The position numbers were made by a program, and so were the translations under genes. From JAHFUS01 sp035689115 (GTDB lineage: Bacteria; Actinomycetota; Acidimicrobiia; Acidimicrobiales; GCA-2861595): a stretch of 64,000 nt of DNA. Position 1 is the first letter of the stretch. Each line of letters begins with the position of its first letter. Shown here piece after piece: positions 24,156 through 32,649 of this stretch. The DNA is taken from NCBI GenBank assembly GCA_035689115.1, contig DASSMA010000064.1, positions 124,001-188,000 of the forward strand, written 5' to 3'. Below the pieces are notes generated by a model. That model did not search any database and was not told the DNA's origin. It worked only from the letters and a program-made list of their open reading frames with translations.

Positions 24156-25712
24156 ATGGACGCCGCCCAACTCCGGCCGCTGTCCGTCGGAGAGGTTCTC
24201 GACCTCGCCATCAAGATCTTCCGGGAGCGCTTCAAGCCGATGGCGAAGGCCGTCGCGGTCGTCGTCGTTCCCGTGGCCATCATCTCGGCCCTGATCCAGA
24301 CGTCGGTGGCGCCGTCGTCCGACGGCTTCACCGGTCCCGTCGGCGCCACGGGCGAGCCCACCTTCGACGCCCACCAGTTCTGGACCTTCATGGCCGGCAC
24401 CCTGACCGCCGCCCTGCTGCTCGGCATCGCCGGCCAATTGGCGACTGCTGCCTCGTTCAAACTGGTCGCCGGTTCGTACCTCGACGAGCCCCCCGACTGG
24501 CGCGCCTCGCTGTCCCACGCCGTGTCGCGCCTCGGGTCGCTGCTCTGGCTGGCCCTCGTCACCGGGTTCCTGCTGTTCCTCGGGTTCCTCGCCTGCGTCG
24601 TGCCCTTCTTCTATCTGTACGGGGCCTGGGCGGTCGCCGTGCCGGTCCTGCTGCTCGAGGACCATCGTGGGTACAAGGCGCTCCGCCGCTCCCGCCAGCT
24701 GGTGCAGAACCGGTGGTGGCCGGTGGCGGGCGCCCTCCTGGTGTCCTCGATCCTGGCCGGCGTGGTGGCGGGGCTGTGCAGCGGGCTCTTCAGTTTCCTG
24801 GCCGCGTCGGGGGACAGCGAGGTGGCCAGATTCGTCGCCAACGCCGCCGGCACCATCGTCAGCACCGTCCTCACCACGCCCTTCACGGCGGCCGTGATCA
24901 TGACGGTCTACTTCGACCTGCGGGTCCGCAAGGAGGGCTTCGACCTCGAGCTGCTGGCCCGCCGGATCGGCGTCGAGCCGCCGGCTGTCACCGGCGCCGT
25001 GGGGTGGGGCCCGCCCGGGTACGGGCCGCCTCCCGGCTACGGGCCGCCGGCGGGCTGGCAGGCCCCGGGGACGCCGGGGCAGTGGCCACCGCCGCAGGGC
25101 CAGTGGCCGCCTCCTGGCCAGGGTCAGCCCCCGTACTGGCCGCCGCCCCCCGGGTCCGCGCCGCCCCCCGGTCCACCCGGGCAGTGGCCCCCTCCCGGCC
25201 AGCCCCAGCGGCCGCCCGCCCAGGGCCAGCCCCCATACTGGCCGCCGCCTCCAGGAGCGGGGCCACCGCCCGGGCAGCCCGGCCAGTGGCCGCCCCCCGC
25301 CCAGCCCGCGCCCCAGCCCGGCCAGTGGCCGCCCCCGTCGGCGACCCAGCCACCGCCCGAGCCGGGCCAGTGGCCGCCTGGGCCCAGGACCCAGCCGGCG
25401 CCGCAGCCACCGCCCCAGCCGGGCCAGTGGCCGCCCCCGCCGGCGCCGCAGCCACCGCCCCGGCCGACCCAGCCACCGCCCCAGCCGGGTCCGCCGGAGG
25501 CGTCCGCTCCTCCCACGTCGCCGTCGTGGCCGCCGGCCGCCTCCGGCCGGCCGTCGTGGCCGCCGCCGCCGGCACCGCCGCCCGGTTCCCAAGATGCGCC
25601 GTGGGCATGGCCGTCCGACCGCGGCCCGGGCGCCGGCGAGGCCGGCACCGACGAACACGAGGCCGGCGACGAGCCGCCCGACCCGCCGCCGGGGCCCCCT
25701 GCCGATGGCTGA
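24156..25712 (+). CDS. Multi-pass membrane protein with Pro/Trp/Gln-rich repetitive tail
   Basis: A 518-residue protein. Residues 1-265 hold about five to six hydrophobic segments and begin LRPLSVGEVLDLAIKIFRERF, a start typical of actinobacterial membrane proteins of the glycerophosphodiester-phosphodiesterase membrane-domain type. From about residue 285 the sequence is almost only Pro, Gly, Gln, Trp and Tyr, with many units of the form GQWPPP and PPYWPPPPG, ending in an acidic stretch. The tail is predicted to be disordered and probably cytoplasmic. Its stop overlaps the DUF4129 gene by 8 bp. The molecular function is unknown; coupling to the MoxR cluster suggests an envelope role. Confidence 0.7.
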   Translation: MDAAQLRPLSVGEVLDLAIKIFRERFKPMAKAVAVVVVPVAIISALIQTSVAPSSDGFTGPVGATGEPTFDAHQFWTFMAGTLTAALLLGIAGQLATAASFKLVAGSYLDEPPDWRASLSHAVSRLGSLLWLALVTGFLLFLGFLACVVPFFYLYGAWAVAVPVLLLEDHRGYKALRRSRQLVQNRWWPVAGALLVSSILAGVVAGLCSGLFSFLAASGDSEVARFVANAAGTIVSTVLTTPFTAAVIMTVYFDLRVRKEGFDLELLARRIGVEPPAVTGAVGWGPPGYGPPPGYGPPAGWQAPGTPGQWPPPQGQWPPPGQGQPPYWPPPPGSAPPPGPPGQWPPPGQPQRPPAQGQPPYWPPPPGAGPPPGQPGQWPPPAQPAPQPGQWPPPSATQPPPEPGQWPPGPRTQPAPQPPPQPGQWPPPPAPQPPPRPTQPPPQPGPPEASAPPTSPSWPPAASGRPSWPPPPAPPPGSQDAPWAWPSDRGPGAGEAGTDEHEAGDEPPDPPPGPPADG

Positions 25713-26592
25713 GCGGCGCGCCGGCCGGCGGCTGGTGGCCGCCGCCGTGCTCGCCGCCGTGCTCGCCGTGGGAGTCGGGCCGGCCGGCGCGTCCGACGTC
25801 AGCGCCGCCCAGTTGCGGGACCTGGCCGCCCGGGCCGAGCAGGACAGCTCGGCGCTGGCCCAGCTGCGCCAGGTGGACCGGGTGGACGGCCAGCCCGTCG
25901 ACGTCGGGCGGGCCCTGGCGGGCGCGTCGGGACCGGCCCTCCAGGCCCGTCTGCGCGCCCTCGCCGAGGGCAGCCAGGCCTCGTCCGACCAGCCGGCCGA
26001 CCCGAGCGCCCGCGCCGCCCGGATCCTCGACGAGCGGCGCTTCCACCGCAGCCGGGTCCCCCGGCCGTTCCGCGGGATCTTCCGCACCATCGGCGGATGG
26101 CTACAGCCGGTGCTGTCGCCGGTTGGGCGCTTCTTCAGCCGGCATTTCGGCCGGCAGTTCCACAACAGGAGAACGGCCTTCGCGGTGGGCCTGGCGGTCA
26201 TCCTGGCGGCGGTGGTGGTGAGCCTCCGGCTCATCCGCCGCCGGTCGTCGGCCGGCGTGGAGCACGCCGGGCGGAGATCGGGCGGCGGCCGGCCGGCCGA
26301 TCCCGAGGAGCTCGAGCGCCGGGCGGTCGAGGCCGAGCGGGCGGGCCAGCTGGACCTGGCTCTGCGGCTGCGCTTCCGGGCCGGCCTGCTGCGCCTCGAC
26401 CTGGCCGGCGTGGTCCACGACCGCCCCGCCCTCACCACCGGCGTCCTCACCCACGAGGTGCCGTCGCCGGTGCTGCACGACCTGGCCGTCGCCTTCGAGG
26501 AGGTCGCCTACGGAGGCCGGCCGGCGTCGCCCGACGACCTGGCCGCCGCCCGCTCGGGCTGGCGGCGCGTCCTGGACGAGGCCCGGCGGTGA
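25705..26592 (+). CDS. DUF4129 domain membrane protein
   Basis: A 295-residue protein with a signal or first membrane segment (residues 8-28), a long extracytoplasmic helical region, a second transmembrane segment (about 155-175, TAFAVGLAVILAAVVVSLRL) and a cytoplasmic C-terminal DUF4129-like domain (AERAGQLDLALRLRFRAGLLRLD and the FEEVAYGGRPAS motif). Proteins of this type accompany MoxR-DUF58 clusters. ATG 25705 overlaps the preceding gene, and the stop overlaps the next start (GTGA), so all are translationally coupled. Confidence 0.75.
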   Translation: MAERRAGRRLVAAAVLAAVLAVGVGPAGASDVSAAQLRDLAARAEQDSSALAQLRQVDRVDGQPVDVGRALAGASGPALQARLRALAEGSQASSDQPADPSARAARILDERRFHRSRVPRPFRGIFRTIGGWLQPVLSPVGRFFSRHFGRQFHNRRTAFAVGLAVILAAVVVSLRLIRRRSSAGVEHAGRRSGGGRPADPEELERRAVEAERAGQLDLALRLRFRAGLLRLDLAGVVHDRPALTTGVLTHEVPSPVLHDLAVAFEEVAYGGRPASPDDLAAARSGWRRVLDEARR

Positions 26593-27773
26593 CGGCGGTC
26601 GCGCCCGCCCGCTCGCCCGGCGACGCCTGGCGCAACCTCCCTCGCTGGTCCCGGTGGCTGCTGGGCGGCGCGGGGGCCGTTCTCGCCGTCAATGCCGCCC
26701 TGGCGGGGCTGTCGGCGGCCACCGGAGGCGCCGGCCCGGGCGGGCCCCCGTCGTCGTCCTACGCCACCTCGGAGTCGGGCCTGGCCGCCTACGCCGAGCT
26801 GGTGCAGGAGGCCGGGCACCCGGTGCGGCGCCTGCGCCAGACGCTCGACAAGGCGGGCCTCGACCCGGCAGGGACCGTCGTCGTGGCCGACGCCCCCCGC
26901 CTCACCGGGCCCGAGCTGCGGGCCCTGGGCCGGTTCGTCGCCGCCGGCGGCCGCCTGATGGTCGCCGGCGACGGCGCCGACATGGTGGCCGGCGCCCTCA
27001 CCGGCCGGTCGGTCACCACCACCGACGGCGACGCCGTGCCCGCCGAGCCGCTCGTCCCCGCCCCCGAGGTTTCGGGGGTCGAGTCGGTCGAGGGCGACGG
27101 CGGGGCGGCCTTCGACGACGCCGGTGCCACGCTGCCCGTCCTGGCGGGGTCCCACGGGGTGCTCGCCACCGTCGCCTCCGTCGGCCGGGGGCGGGTCGTC
27201 GCCCTGGCCGACTCCAGCCCGCTCCACAACGAGTGGCTGGCCGAGGCCGACAACGCCGCCTTCGGGCTCGACCTGGCGGGGGAGCGGGGTCGTCCCGTCG
27301 CCTTCGCCGAGGCGCCCCACGGCTACGGCGCCGGCGAGGGCTGGTCGGCCATGCCCGCCGAGTGGCGGTGGGCGGCGATGCTCGGGGTGGTGGCCGTGGC
27401 GGTCGCCATGTGGACATGCGGCCGCCGCCTGGGGCAGCCCGAGGTGCTGGAGCGCCAGCTGCCGCCGCCCCGGCGGGCATACGTCGACGCCCTGGCCTCG
27501 ACCCTCACCCGCACGCGTGAGCCGGCCGAGGCGATCGGCCCGCTCCAGGCCGCCGCCCGCCGGCGCCTGACCGCCCGCACCGCCCTCCCGCCCGACGCCG
27601 GCCCCGAGCAGCTCCGGGCCGCCGGCGCCAGGGCCGGCCTCACCGACGAGGAGGTGGGCGCCCTGCTGGCGCCCGTCGCGACAGACGACGCCGTACTCGC
27701 CGCCGGCCGGGCCCTGGCCCGCCTGGAGGGCACCGGCCGATTGACCTCTACCGGAGAAAGGGTTCACGAGTGA
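26589..27773 (+). CDS. DUF4350 domain membrane protein
   Basis: A 394-residue protein with an N-terminal transmembrane segment (about residues 22-45), an extracytoplasmic DUF4350-like domain (SYATSESGLAAYAELVQEAG, VVVADAPRLTGPELRALGRF, GRGRVVALADSSPLHNEWLA) and a second membrane segment near residue 260 (WAAMLGVVAVAVAMW). The cytoplasmic tail is helical. The ALGRFVAAGGRLMVAGDG segment resembles the glutamine-amidotransferase-like fold of this family. GTG 26589 gives a GTGA overlap with DUF4129, and the end overlaps the MoxR gene by 4 bp. Exact function unknown. Confidence 0.75.
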   Translation: MTAVAPARSPGDAWRNLPRWSRWLLGGAGAVLAVNAALAGLSAATGGAGPGGPPSSSYATSESGLAAYAELVQEAGHPVRRLRQTLDKAGLDPAGTVVVADAPRLTGPELRALGRFVAAGGRLMVAGDGADMVAGALTGRSVTTTDGDAVPAEPLVPAPEVSGVESVEGDGGAAFDDAGATLPVLAGSHGVLATVASVGRGRVVALADSSPLHNEWLAEADNAAFGLDLAGERGRPVAFAEAPHGYGAGEGWSAMPAEWRWAAMLGVVAVAVAMWTCGRRLGQPEVLERQLPPPRRAYVDALASTLTRTREPAEAIGPLQAAARRRLTARTALPPDAGPEQLRAAGARAGLTDEEVGALLAPVATDDAVLAAGRALARLEGTGRLTSTGERVHE

Positions 27774-28714
27774 CCGACGGCGTCCTGCTCGAGTTGCGCC
27801 GGCGTGTGGGCGCCGAAGTGTCGAAGGTCGTGGTCGGCCAGGACGACGTCGTCGACCTGCTGCTGGCGGCGATGGCGGTGGGCGGCCACGTGCTGCTGGA
27901 GGGCGTTCCCGGCGTGGCCAAGACGCTGCTGGCCAACGCCGTCGCCCGTTCCCTCGGGATCCAGTTCCGCCGGGTCCAGTTCACCCCCGACATGCTGCCC
28001 TCCGACATCACCGGCACCATGACGCTGCGGGACCGCCAGGTGGTGTTCCGGCCCGGGCCCGTGTTCACCAATCTCCTGCTGGCCGACGAGGTGAACCGCA
28101 CGCCGCCCAAGACCCAGGCCGCCCTCCTCGAGGCCATGCAGGAGCGCCAGGTCAGCGTGGAGGGCGAGCCGAGGCCGCTGCCCGACCCCTTCCTGGTCGT
28201 CGCCACCCAGAACCCGATCGAGTACGAGGGCACCTACCTCCTGCCAGAGGCGCAGCTGGACCGCTTCCTCGCCAAGGTCGACGTCGGCTACCCGCCTGAG
28301 GCGGCGGAGGTCGCCATGCTCCGCATGACCCGCCGCGGCGTCGACCCGGCCACGCTGGCCGACGTGGTGGCGGTGGCCGGGCCGGACGCGCTCGTCGCCG
28401 CCCGGGCCGAGGCCGACGCCACCGTCGTCAGCGACGACGTGACGGCGTACGTGGCCGCCCTCGTGCGCCGCACCCGCGAGCTGCCCAGCGTGGCGCTCGG
28501 CGCCAGCCCCCGCGCCGCCGTGCACCTGCTGGCCGCCAGCCGGGCGGCCGCCAGGCTGGCCGGCCGCGGGTTCGTCACCCCCGACGACGTCGTGCGGGTG
28601 GCCCCCTCCGTGCTGCGCCACCGCCTCCTGCTGCGGCCCGAGGCCGAGCTCGAGCGGTACCGGCCCGACGACGCGGTGGCCACCGCCGTCGGGTCCGTTC
28701 CCGTACCGCGATGA
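27770..28714 (+). CDS. MoxR family AAA+ ATPase
   Basis: A 314-residue MoxR-type AAA+ ATPase, thought to act as a chaperone that matures or inserts partner proteins, often together with von Willebrand-like or DUF58 proteins. Walker A is GVPGVAKTLLANAVA (about residues 44-58), Walker B LLADEVNRTPPKTQAALLEAM, sensor 1 VVATQNPIEYEGTYLLPEAQ and the arginine-finger region LDRFL. The C-terminal lid has GASPRAAVHLL. GTG 27770 overlaps DUF4350 by 4 bp and the stop overlaps DUF58 by 4 bp. Confidence 0.92.
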   Translation: MTDGVLLELRRRVGAEVSKVVVGQDDVVDLLLAAMAVGGHVLLEGVPGVAKTLLANAVARSLGIQFRRVQFTPDMLPSDITGTMTLRDRQVVFRPGPVFTNLLLADEVNRTPPKTQAALLEAMQERQVSVEGEPRPLPDPFLVVATQNPIEYEGTYLLPEAQLDRFLAKVDVGYPPEAAEVAMLRMTRRGVDPATLADVVAVAGPDALVAARAEADATVVSDDVTAYVAALVRRTRELPSVALGASPRAAVHLLAASRAAARLAGRGFVTPDDVVRVAPSVLRHRLLLRPEAELERYRPDDAVATAVGSVPVPR

Positions 28715-29961
28715 GTCCGGCGCCGCGCGCCGGCTGGGTAATGGGCGCCCTGGCCGTGGCGGCGGTGATCGTGCCGGTGCCGCTGGTCCTGCTCGCCGTG
28801 CTGGCGCTGGCCACCGCCACCGTGGTCGACGCCCTGGCGGTGCGCCGGCTACCGGTCGCCGAGCGGCGGGTGGCGGCGATCCTGGCGCGGGGGGTGCCGG
28901 CACCGGTGGCCGTCGAGGTGGCGCCCGGGCGCCGGGTGCGGGCCCGCCAGCCGTCCACCGCCGACCTGGTGGTCGAGCCGCCGGAGGCGGCCGGCGGCCT
29001 CGAGGCGGTGCTCCTGCCGCGCCGGCGCGGGCGCCACATGCTGCCGCCCGCCGCCGTCCGCAGCACCGGCCCGCTCGGGCTCGGGCGCTGGGACCACCGC
29101 GTCACCGGTCCCACCGAGGTGCTCGTCTATCCCGACCTGCCGGCCGCCCGCCGCCTGGCCCTGGCCGTCCGCCAGGGGCGGTTCGGCGGCGAGGGACGGC
29201 GCCGGCGGGGCCACCTGGGCCTCGGCACCGACTTCGAGTCGATCCGCGACTACTCGCCCGACGACGACATCCGCCAGGTGAACTGGCAGGCCAGCGAGCG
29301 CCTGGACCGGCCCATGAGCAACCAGTACCGCGTCGACCAGGACCGCGACGTGGTGTGCCTGGTGGACGCCGGCCGGCTCATGGCGGCGCCGCTCCCCGGG
29401 CCGCCGGTGCAGACGCGCCTCGACGCCGCCCTCGATGCGGTGGCCGCCGTCGCCCTGGTGGCCGACGAGCTGGGCGACCGTTGCGGGGCGGTGGCCTTCG
29501 ACGCCGCCGTGCGCCGGCAGGTGGCGCCCCGCCGCAAGGGCGGCCGGCCGGTGGTGGAGGCCCTGTTCGACCTGGAGCCGGCCGGCGCCGACAGCGACTA
29601 CGAACTGGCCTTCCGCGCCGTCGCCCGGGCCAAGCGGTCGTTGGTGCTCGTGTACACCGACCTGCTCGAGGAGGGGGCGGCCCGCCCGTTGCTCGAAGCC
29701 ATGCCCGTGCTGGCCCGGCGCCATGCTGTCGTCGTGGCCAGCGTGGTCGACCCCGACCTGGCCGCCATCGTGGCCACCCCGCCGGTCGTGCCGCTCGACG
29801 CCTACGAGGCGGCGGTGGCGGTGGAGGTGCTCGACGCCCGGGCCCGCGTGGCGCACCAGCTGGGTCGGGCCGGCGCCGAGGTGGTGGAGGCGCCGCCCGG
29901 CCGGCTGGGCGCGGCGTCGGTGGCGGCCTACCTCCGCCTCAAGGACCGGGCGCGGGTGTAA
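28711..29961 (+). CDS. DUF58 domain protein
   Basis: A 416-residue protein with two adjacent N-terminal membrane segments (about residues 8-45), a beta-rich extracytoplasmic or cytoplasmic middle part (RRGRHMLPPAAVRSTGPLGL) and the DUF58 signature GTDFESIRDYSPDDDIRQVNW followed by a vWA-like region (VVCLVDAGRLM). DUF58 proteins are the usual partner of MoxR ATPases. The ATG overlaps the MoxR stop by 4 bp. Its 3' end overlaps the converging SpoIIM-like gene by 23 bp. Confidence 0.9.
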   Translation: MSPAPRAGWVMGALAVAAVIVPVPLVLLAVLALATATVVDALAVRRLPVAERRVAAILARGVPAPVAVEVAPGRRVRARQPSTADLVVEPPEAAGGLEAVLLPRRRGRHMLPPAAVRSTGPLGLGRWDHRVTGPTEVLVYPDLPAARRLALAVRQGRFGGEGRRRRGHLGLGTDFESIRDYSPDDDIRQVNWQASERLDRPMSNQYRVDQDRDVVCLVDAGRLMAAPLPGPPVQTRLDAALDAVAAVALVADELGDRCGAVAFDAAVRRQVAPRRKGGRPVVEALFDLEPAGADSDYELAFRAVARAKRSLVLVYTDLLEEGAARPLLEAMPVLARRHAVVVASVVDPDLAAIVATPPVVPLDAYEAAVAVEVLDARARVAHQLGRAGAEVVEAPPGRLGAASVAAYLRLKDRARV

Positions 29962-30925
29962 CTCCCGAGGCGGCGGGCTGCGGGCGACCCCGCACCCATA
30001 CCAGCGTCCAGAAGACGGCGCCGAGCCCCAACCCCACGGCGAGGGCGGGCCCCATGCCCCAGCCGGCAGGGGTGACGAAGCCCTCGACCACCCCCGCCAG
30101 CACCAGCCAGGGCGCCGTGCCCAGGGCCAGCTCGGCCGCCGCCCGCGCCTCCCGGGCCAGCGCCGGCCCCCGAGGGCCGCGGCCCGGGTCGACGAGCGCC
30201 CAGCCGAGCCGCAGGCCGGCGCAGCCGGCCACCACGATGCACGACAGCTCCAGCACCCCGTGGGGGATCACCAGCTGCACGAAGGTGCTGGTCTCGCCGG
30301 CGCGCCCGGCCAGGCCGCCGAGCACGCCCACCAGGAGCCCGTTGTAGATGAGGGAGACGGCGGTGATGAAGCCGGCCGAGATCCCGCCGGCGAAGGCCAT
30401 CAGGGTGACGCGGATGTTGTTGGTGAAGATCTGGGCCGACAGGGCGCTGCTCTGGCCGGTGCTCAGGCCGAGGTCGGTGCCGTTCACACGGCGCTGGTCC
30501 TTGTGTTGGAACTTCCCGGGCACGAGCGTGACGGCGGCGGCCGGGTCGTCGGCCGCCCACACCGCGCCGAGGCCCATCGGCGCGAACACCAGCAGGGCGG
30601 CGATGAGCAGGGGGAGCGGCCGCTCGGCCACCCGCCGCCAGTAGCCGCGACCCAGGAAGTGGGCCACCGAGCCCCGCCGGCCCTGGGTGGCGTAGACGAG
30701 GTGACGCGACCGGCCCACCAGGTCCTCCAGCATGGGGACGGCCGGCTCCATCGGGAAGCGCCGGCGGGCCAGGGCCAGGTCGGCGGCGGCCGAGCGGTAG
30801 AGGGCGCCCAGCCGCCGCACGCCGGCGGCGCCGAGCCGCTCGGGGCGGCCGCCGGCGACGGCGACGAGGTGGCGCAGCTCGGCCCACGCCGGCTCTCGGT
30901 CACGGAGGAATCGGTCTAGGTTCAT
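29939..30925 (-). CDS. SpoIIM-like (stage II sporulation protein M family) membrane protein
   Basis: A 328-residue integral membrane protein. The soluble N-terminal part (MNLDRFLRDREPAWAELRHL, about residues 1-110) is followed by about six hydrophobic segments with TNNIRVTLMAFAGGISAG and LVIPHGVLELSCIVVAG, hallmarks of the SpoIIM/DUF95 family. Such proteins are regular members of MoxR-DUF58-RDD neighbourhoods and are not restricted to spore formers. The start ATG 30925 leaves 5 bp to the divergent RDD start; an upstream ATG at 30937 would overlap that gene. A promoter must lie inside the neighbouring coding sequence. Confidence 0.85.
   Translation of the reverse strand: MNLDRFLRDREPAWAELRHLVAVAGGRPERLGAAGVRRLGALYRSAAADLALARRRFPMEPAVPMLEDLVGRSRHLVYATQGRRGSVAHFLGRGYWRRVAERPLPLLIAALLVFAPMGLGAVWAADDPAAAVTLVPGKFQHKDQRRVNGTDLGLSTGQSSALSAQIFTNNIRVTLMAFAGGISAGFITAVSLIYNGLLVGVLGGLAGRAGETSTFVQLVIPHGVLELSCIVVAGCAGLRLGWALVDPGRGPRGPALAREARAAAELALGTAPWLVLAGVVEGFVTPAGWGMGPALAVGLGLGAVFWTLVWVRGRPQPAASGVTPAPGP
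30917..30922 (+). promoter_or_regulatory. -10 box, leaderless RDD-gene promoter
   Basis: TAGGTT ends 8 bp before TTG 30931 and lies within the first codons of the divergent SpoIIM-like gene. Confidence 0.4.
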
Positions 30926-30930
30926 CGCTC

Positions 30931-31689
30931 TTGTCATACGAGGATCGCATCTCCATCGCCACCCCGGAGGGTGTCGATCTGGAAATCACGCTGGCGGGCG
31001 TCGGATCGCGCTGCGTCGCCAGGCTCATCGACCAGTCCATCCAGGCCGCGATCTTCCTCGCCGTGTTCCTCCTCCTGGCCGCCCTCGGCAGCACGGTCGC
31101 GCCCAACCCAGAGGACGAGACCACGGGGGCCGCAGGTGCCGCCGTGGCGGTGGTCGTCGTCTTCCTGTTCCTCCTCCAGATGGGCTACGACGTGCTCTTC
31201 GAGACCCTGGCGTCGGGGCGCACGCCCGGGAAGCGGGCGACGGGGCTGCGGGTGGTGCGGGGCAACGGTGCGCCCGTCGGGTTCGTCGCCAGCGCGGTGC
31301 GCAACCTCCTTCGCCTGGTCGACTTCCTCCCCGGCATGTACGGCGTCGGGATCGTGGCGATCCTGGCCAGCAGCCGCAACCAGCGGGTCGGCGACATGGC
31401 GGGCGACACGCTCGTCGTGCGGGAGCGCAAGCTCGCCCCTGCGGTCACGGCCTGGACGCCCGCCGTCCCGCCGCCCTACCACTGGGACGTCTCGGCCGTC
31501 ACCGCCGAGGAGGTGGCCACCATCCGCCGCTTCCTCGACCGCCGGGCCAGCCTCACCCCCGACGCCCGCTACCGCCTTTCGGTCGACCTGGCGAACCGCC
31601 TGTGGCCCAAGGTGGCGGGCGCCCCCGGCGACCTGCACCCCGAGCACTTCCTCGAGCAGGTCCTGGCCGCCAAGTCCTCTCGGCTGTAA
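30931..31689 (+). CDS. RDD family membrane protein
   Basis: A 252-residue protein with the RDD domain: AGVGSRCVARLIDQSIQAAIF (first helix with R and D), a second membrane helix, then TLASGRTPGKRATGLRVVRG and a third helix, with the QRVGDMAGDTLVV exit motif. The C-terminal 70 residues are soluble and contain a YRLSVDLANRLW segment. RDD proteins may act as transporters or antiporters, but the role in this cluster is unknown. TTG 30931 is the only start that fits the 5-bp gap to the divergent gene. Confidence 0.88.
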   Translation: MSYEDRISIATPEGVDLEITLAGVGSRCVARLIDQSIQAAIFLAVFLLLAALGSTVAPNPEDETTGAAGAAVAVVVVFLFLLQMGYDVLFETLASGRTPGKRATGLRVVRGNGAPVGFVASAVRNLLRLVDFLPGMYGVGIVAILASSRNQRVGDMAGDTLVVRERKLAPAVTAWTPAVPPPYHWDVSAVTAEEVATIRRFLDRRASLTPDARYRLSVDLANRLWPKVAGAPGDLHPEHFLEQVLAAKSSRL

Positions 31690-31739
31690 GGGAGGCGGGG
31701 TCCGGCGCAGGCATCGATGCGCCGACCGGCCTGGTCCCC

Positions 31740-31745
31740 TACGAT
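31740..31745 (+). promoter_or_regulatory. -10 box upstream of DUF2752 gene
   Basis: TACGAT ends 6 bp before GTG 31752 in the 62-bp gap after the RDD gene. Confidence 0.4.
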
Positions 31746-31751
31746 CCGGCG

Positions 31752-32120
31752 GTGGTCATGCCGCTCGTACACCGCCGCTCGACGGTGGAGCTGCGGGACA
31801 TGCGCCTGGGCGCCGCGCCCATGCTGGCCGCCGCCGCCGTCCGGCCGCTGCTGCCGGGCCAACCGGGGCTGCCGTGCCCGCTGCGCTCCCTCACCGGCAT
31901 CCCGTGCCCGCTGTGCGGCGCGACCCGCAGCGTCACCGCCGCCGTCCACCTCCACCTCGGCCAGGCGTTCCACTGGAATCCCGTCGGCATCGTGGCGGTG
32001 GTGGCGGCGGTCGCCCTCCTGGTCACGAGGGTGAAGTGCGTGACCATCCCGGCCTGGGCCCCGCCCGTGGCCGTCGCCGCGCTCTGGGCGTGGCAGCTGT
32101 GGCGGTTCCCCTCCGGCTGA
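31752..32120 (+). CDS. DUF2752 family membrane protein
   Basis: A 122-residue protein with the DUF2752 signature GIPCPLCGATRSVTAAVHLH followed by FHWNPVG, and two or three hydrophobic segments. The paired cysteines in CPLCG may bind metal or form a redox pair. Function of the family is unknown. It lies between two RDD genes, a frequent arrangement. GTG 31752 is preferred over ATG 31758 because the -10 box leaves 6 bp to the GTG; both are in frame. The next gene starts 21 bp downstream. Confidence 0.75.
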   Translation: MVMPLVHRRSTVELRDMRLGAAPMLAAAAVRPLLPGQPGLPCPLRSLTGIPCPLCGATRSVTAAVHLHLGQAFHWNPVGIVAVVAAVALLVTRVKCVTIPAWAPPVAVAALWAWQLWRFPSG

Positions 32121-32141
32121 CGCAACGGAAAGGACGACCAG

Positions 32142-32600
32142 ATGGCCGAGTACAGCAGCATGCCGCCCCCGCCCCCGCCCGGTGGGGGCCCGAGCGGTCC
32201 CCGGGCCGGCTTCGGCGAGCGGTTCGCGGGGTGGCTCATCGACAGCATCATCATGGGCGTCGTCGCATTCATCCTCTACGAGATCCTGGGCGCCGTCGGC
32301 CAGGCGCTCGGGTTGCTCCTCTTCTTCGGCTACATCGTCTACTTCCAGGGCAGCTCCTCGGGGCAGACGCCCGGGATGAAGGTCATGAACATCCGGGTGA
32401 TCGACTTCGCCACCGGCGGCCCGATCGACCGTGGCCGGGCGGCGCTGCGCGGCGTGGGCTACCTGGTGTCGGGATTCGTCTGCTACCTCGGCTACCTCTG
32501 GATGCTCTGGGACCCCGAGAAGCAGTGCTGGCAGGACAAGATCGCCAACACCGTGGTCGTGCCGACCTCGGCCTACCCGGTGGCCGCCTGGCCCGGCTGA
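32142..32600 (+). CDS. Short RDD family membrane protein
   Basis: A 152-residue RDD protein with a Pro/Gly-rich N-terminus (SSMPPPPPPGGGPSGPR), then GFGERFAGWLIDSIIMGVVA, the central SSGQTPGMKVMNIRVID and the last helix with WDPEKQCWQDKIANTVVV. About three membrane segments are predicted. It differs from the RDD protein at 30931 by lacking the C-terminal soluble domain. ATG 32142 follows GGAAAGGACG, a clear ribosome site. Confidence 0.88.
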   Translation: MAEYSSMPPPPPPGGGPSGPRAGFGERFAGWLIDSIIMGVVAFILYEILGAVGQALGLLLFFGYIVYFQGSSSGQTPGMKVMNIRVIDFATGGPIDRGRAALRGVGYLVSGFVCYLGYLWMLWDPEKQCWQDKIANTVVVPTSAYPVAAWPG

Positions 32601-32635
32601 TCGCTGCGGGCTGGGGTTCGCCGGGCCGTTCCGCC

Positions 32636-32641
32636 TAGCCT
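32636..32641 (+). promoter_or_regulatory. -10 box, leaderless SpoIID-like gene promoter
   Basis: TAGCCT ends 8 bp before ATG 32650 and is the same hexamer seen before proS, ribF and dapB. Confidence 0.5.
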
Positions 32642-32649
32642 CAGGCCGC

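Noticed and set aside
25020..25560. Dense short DNA repeats considered as a CRISPR array or VNTR locus
   Set aside because: They encode the Pro/Trp/Gln tail in one frame, with irregular unit length and no spacer structure.
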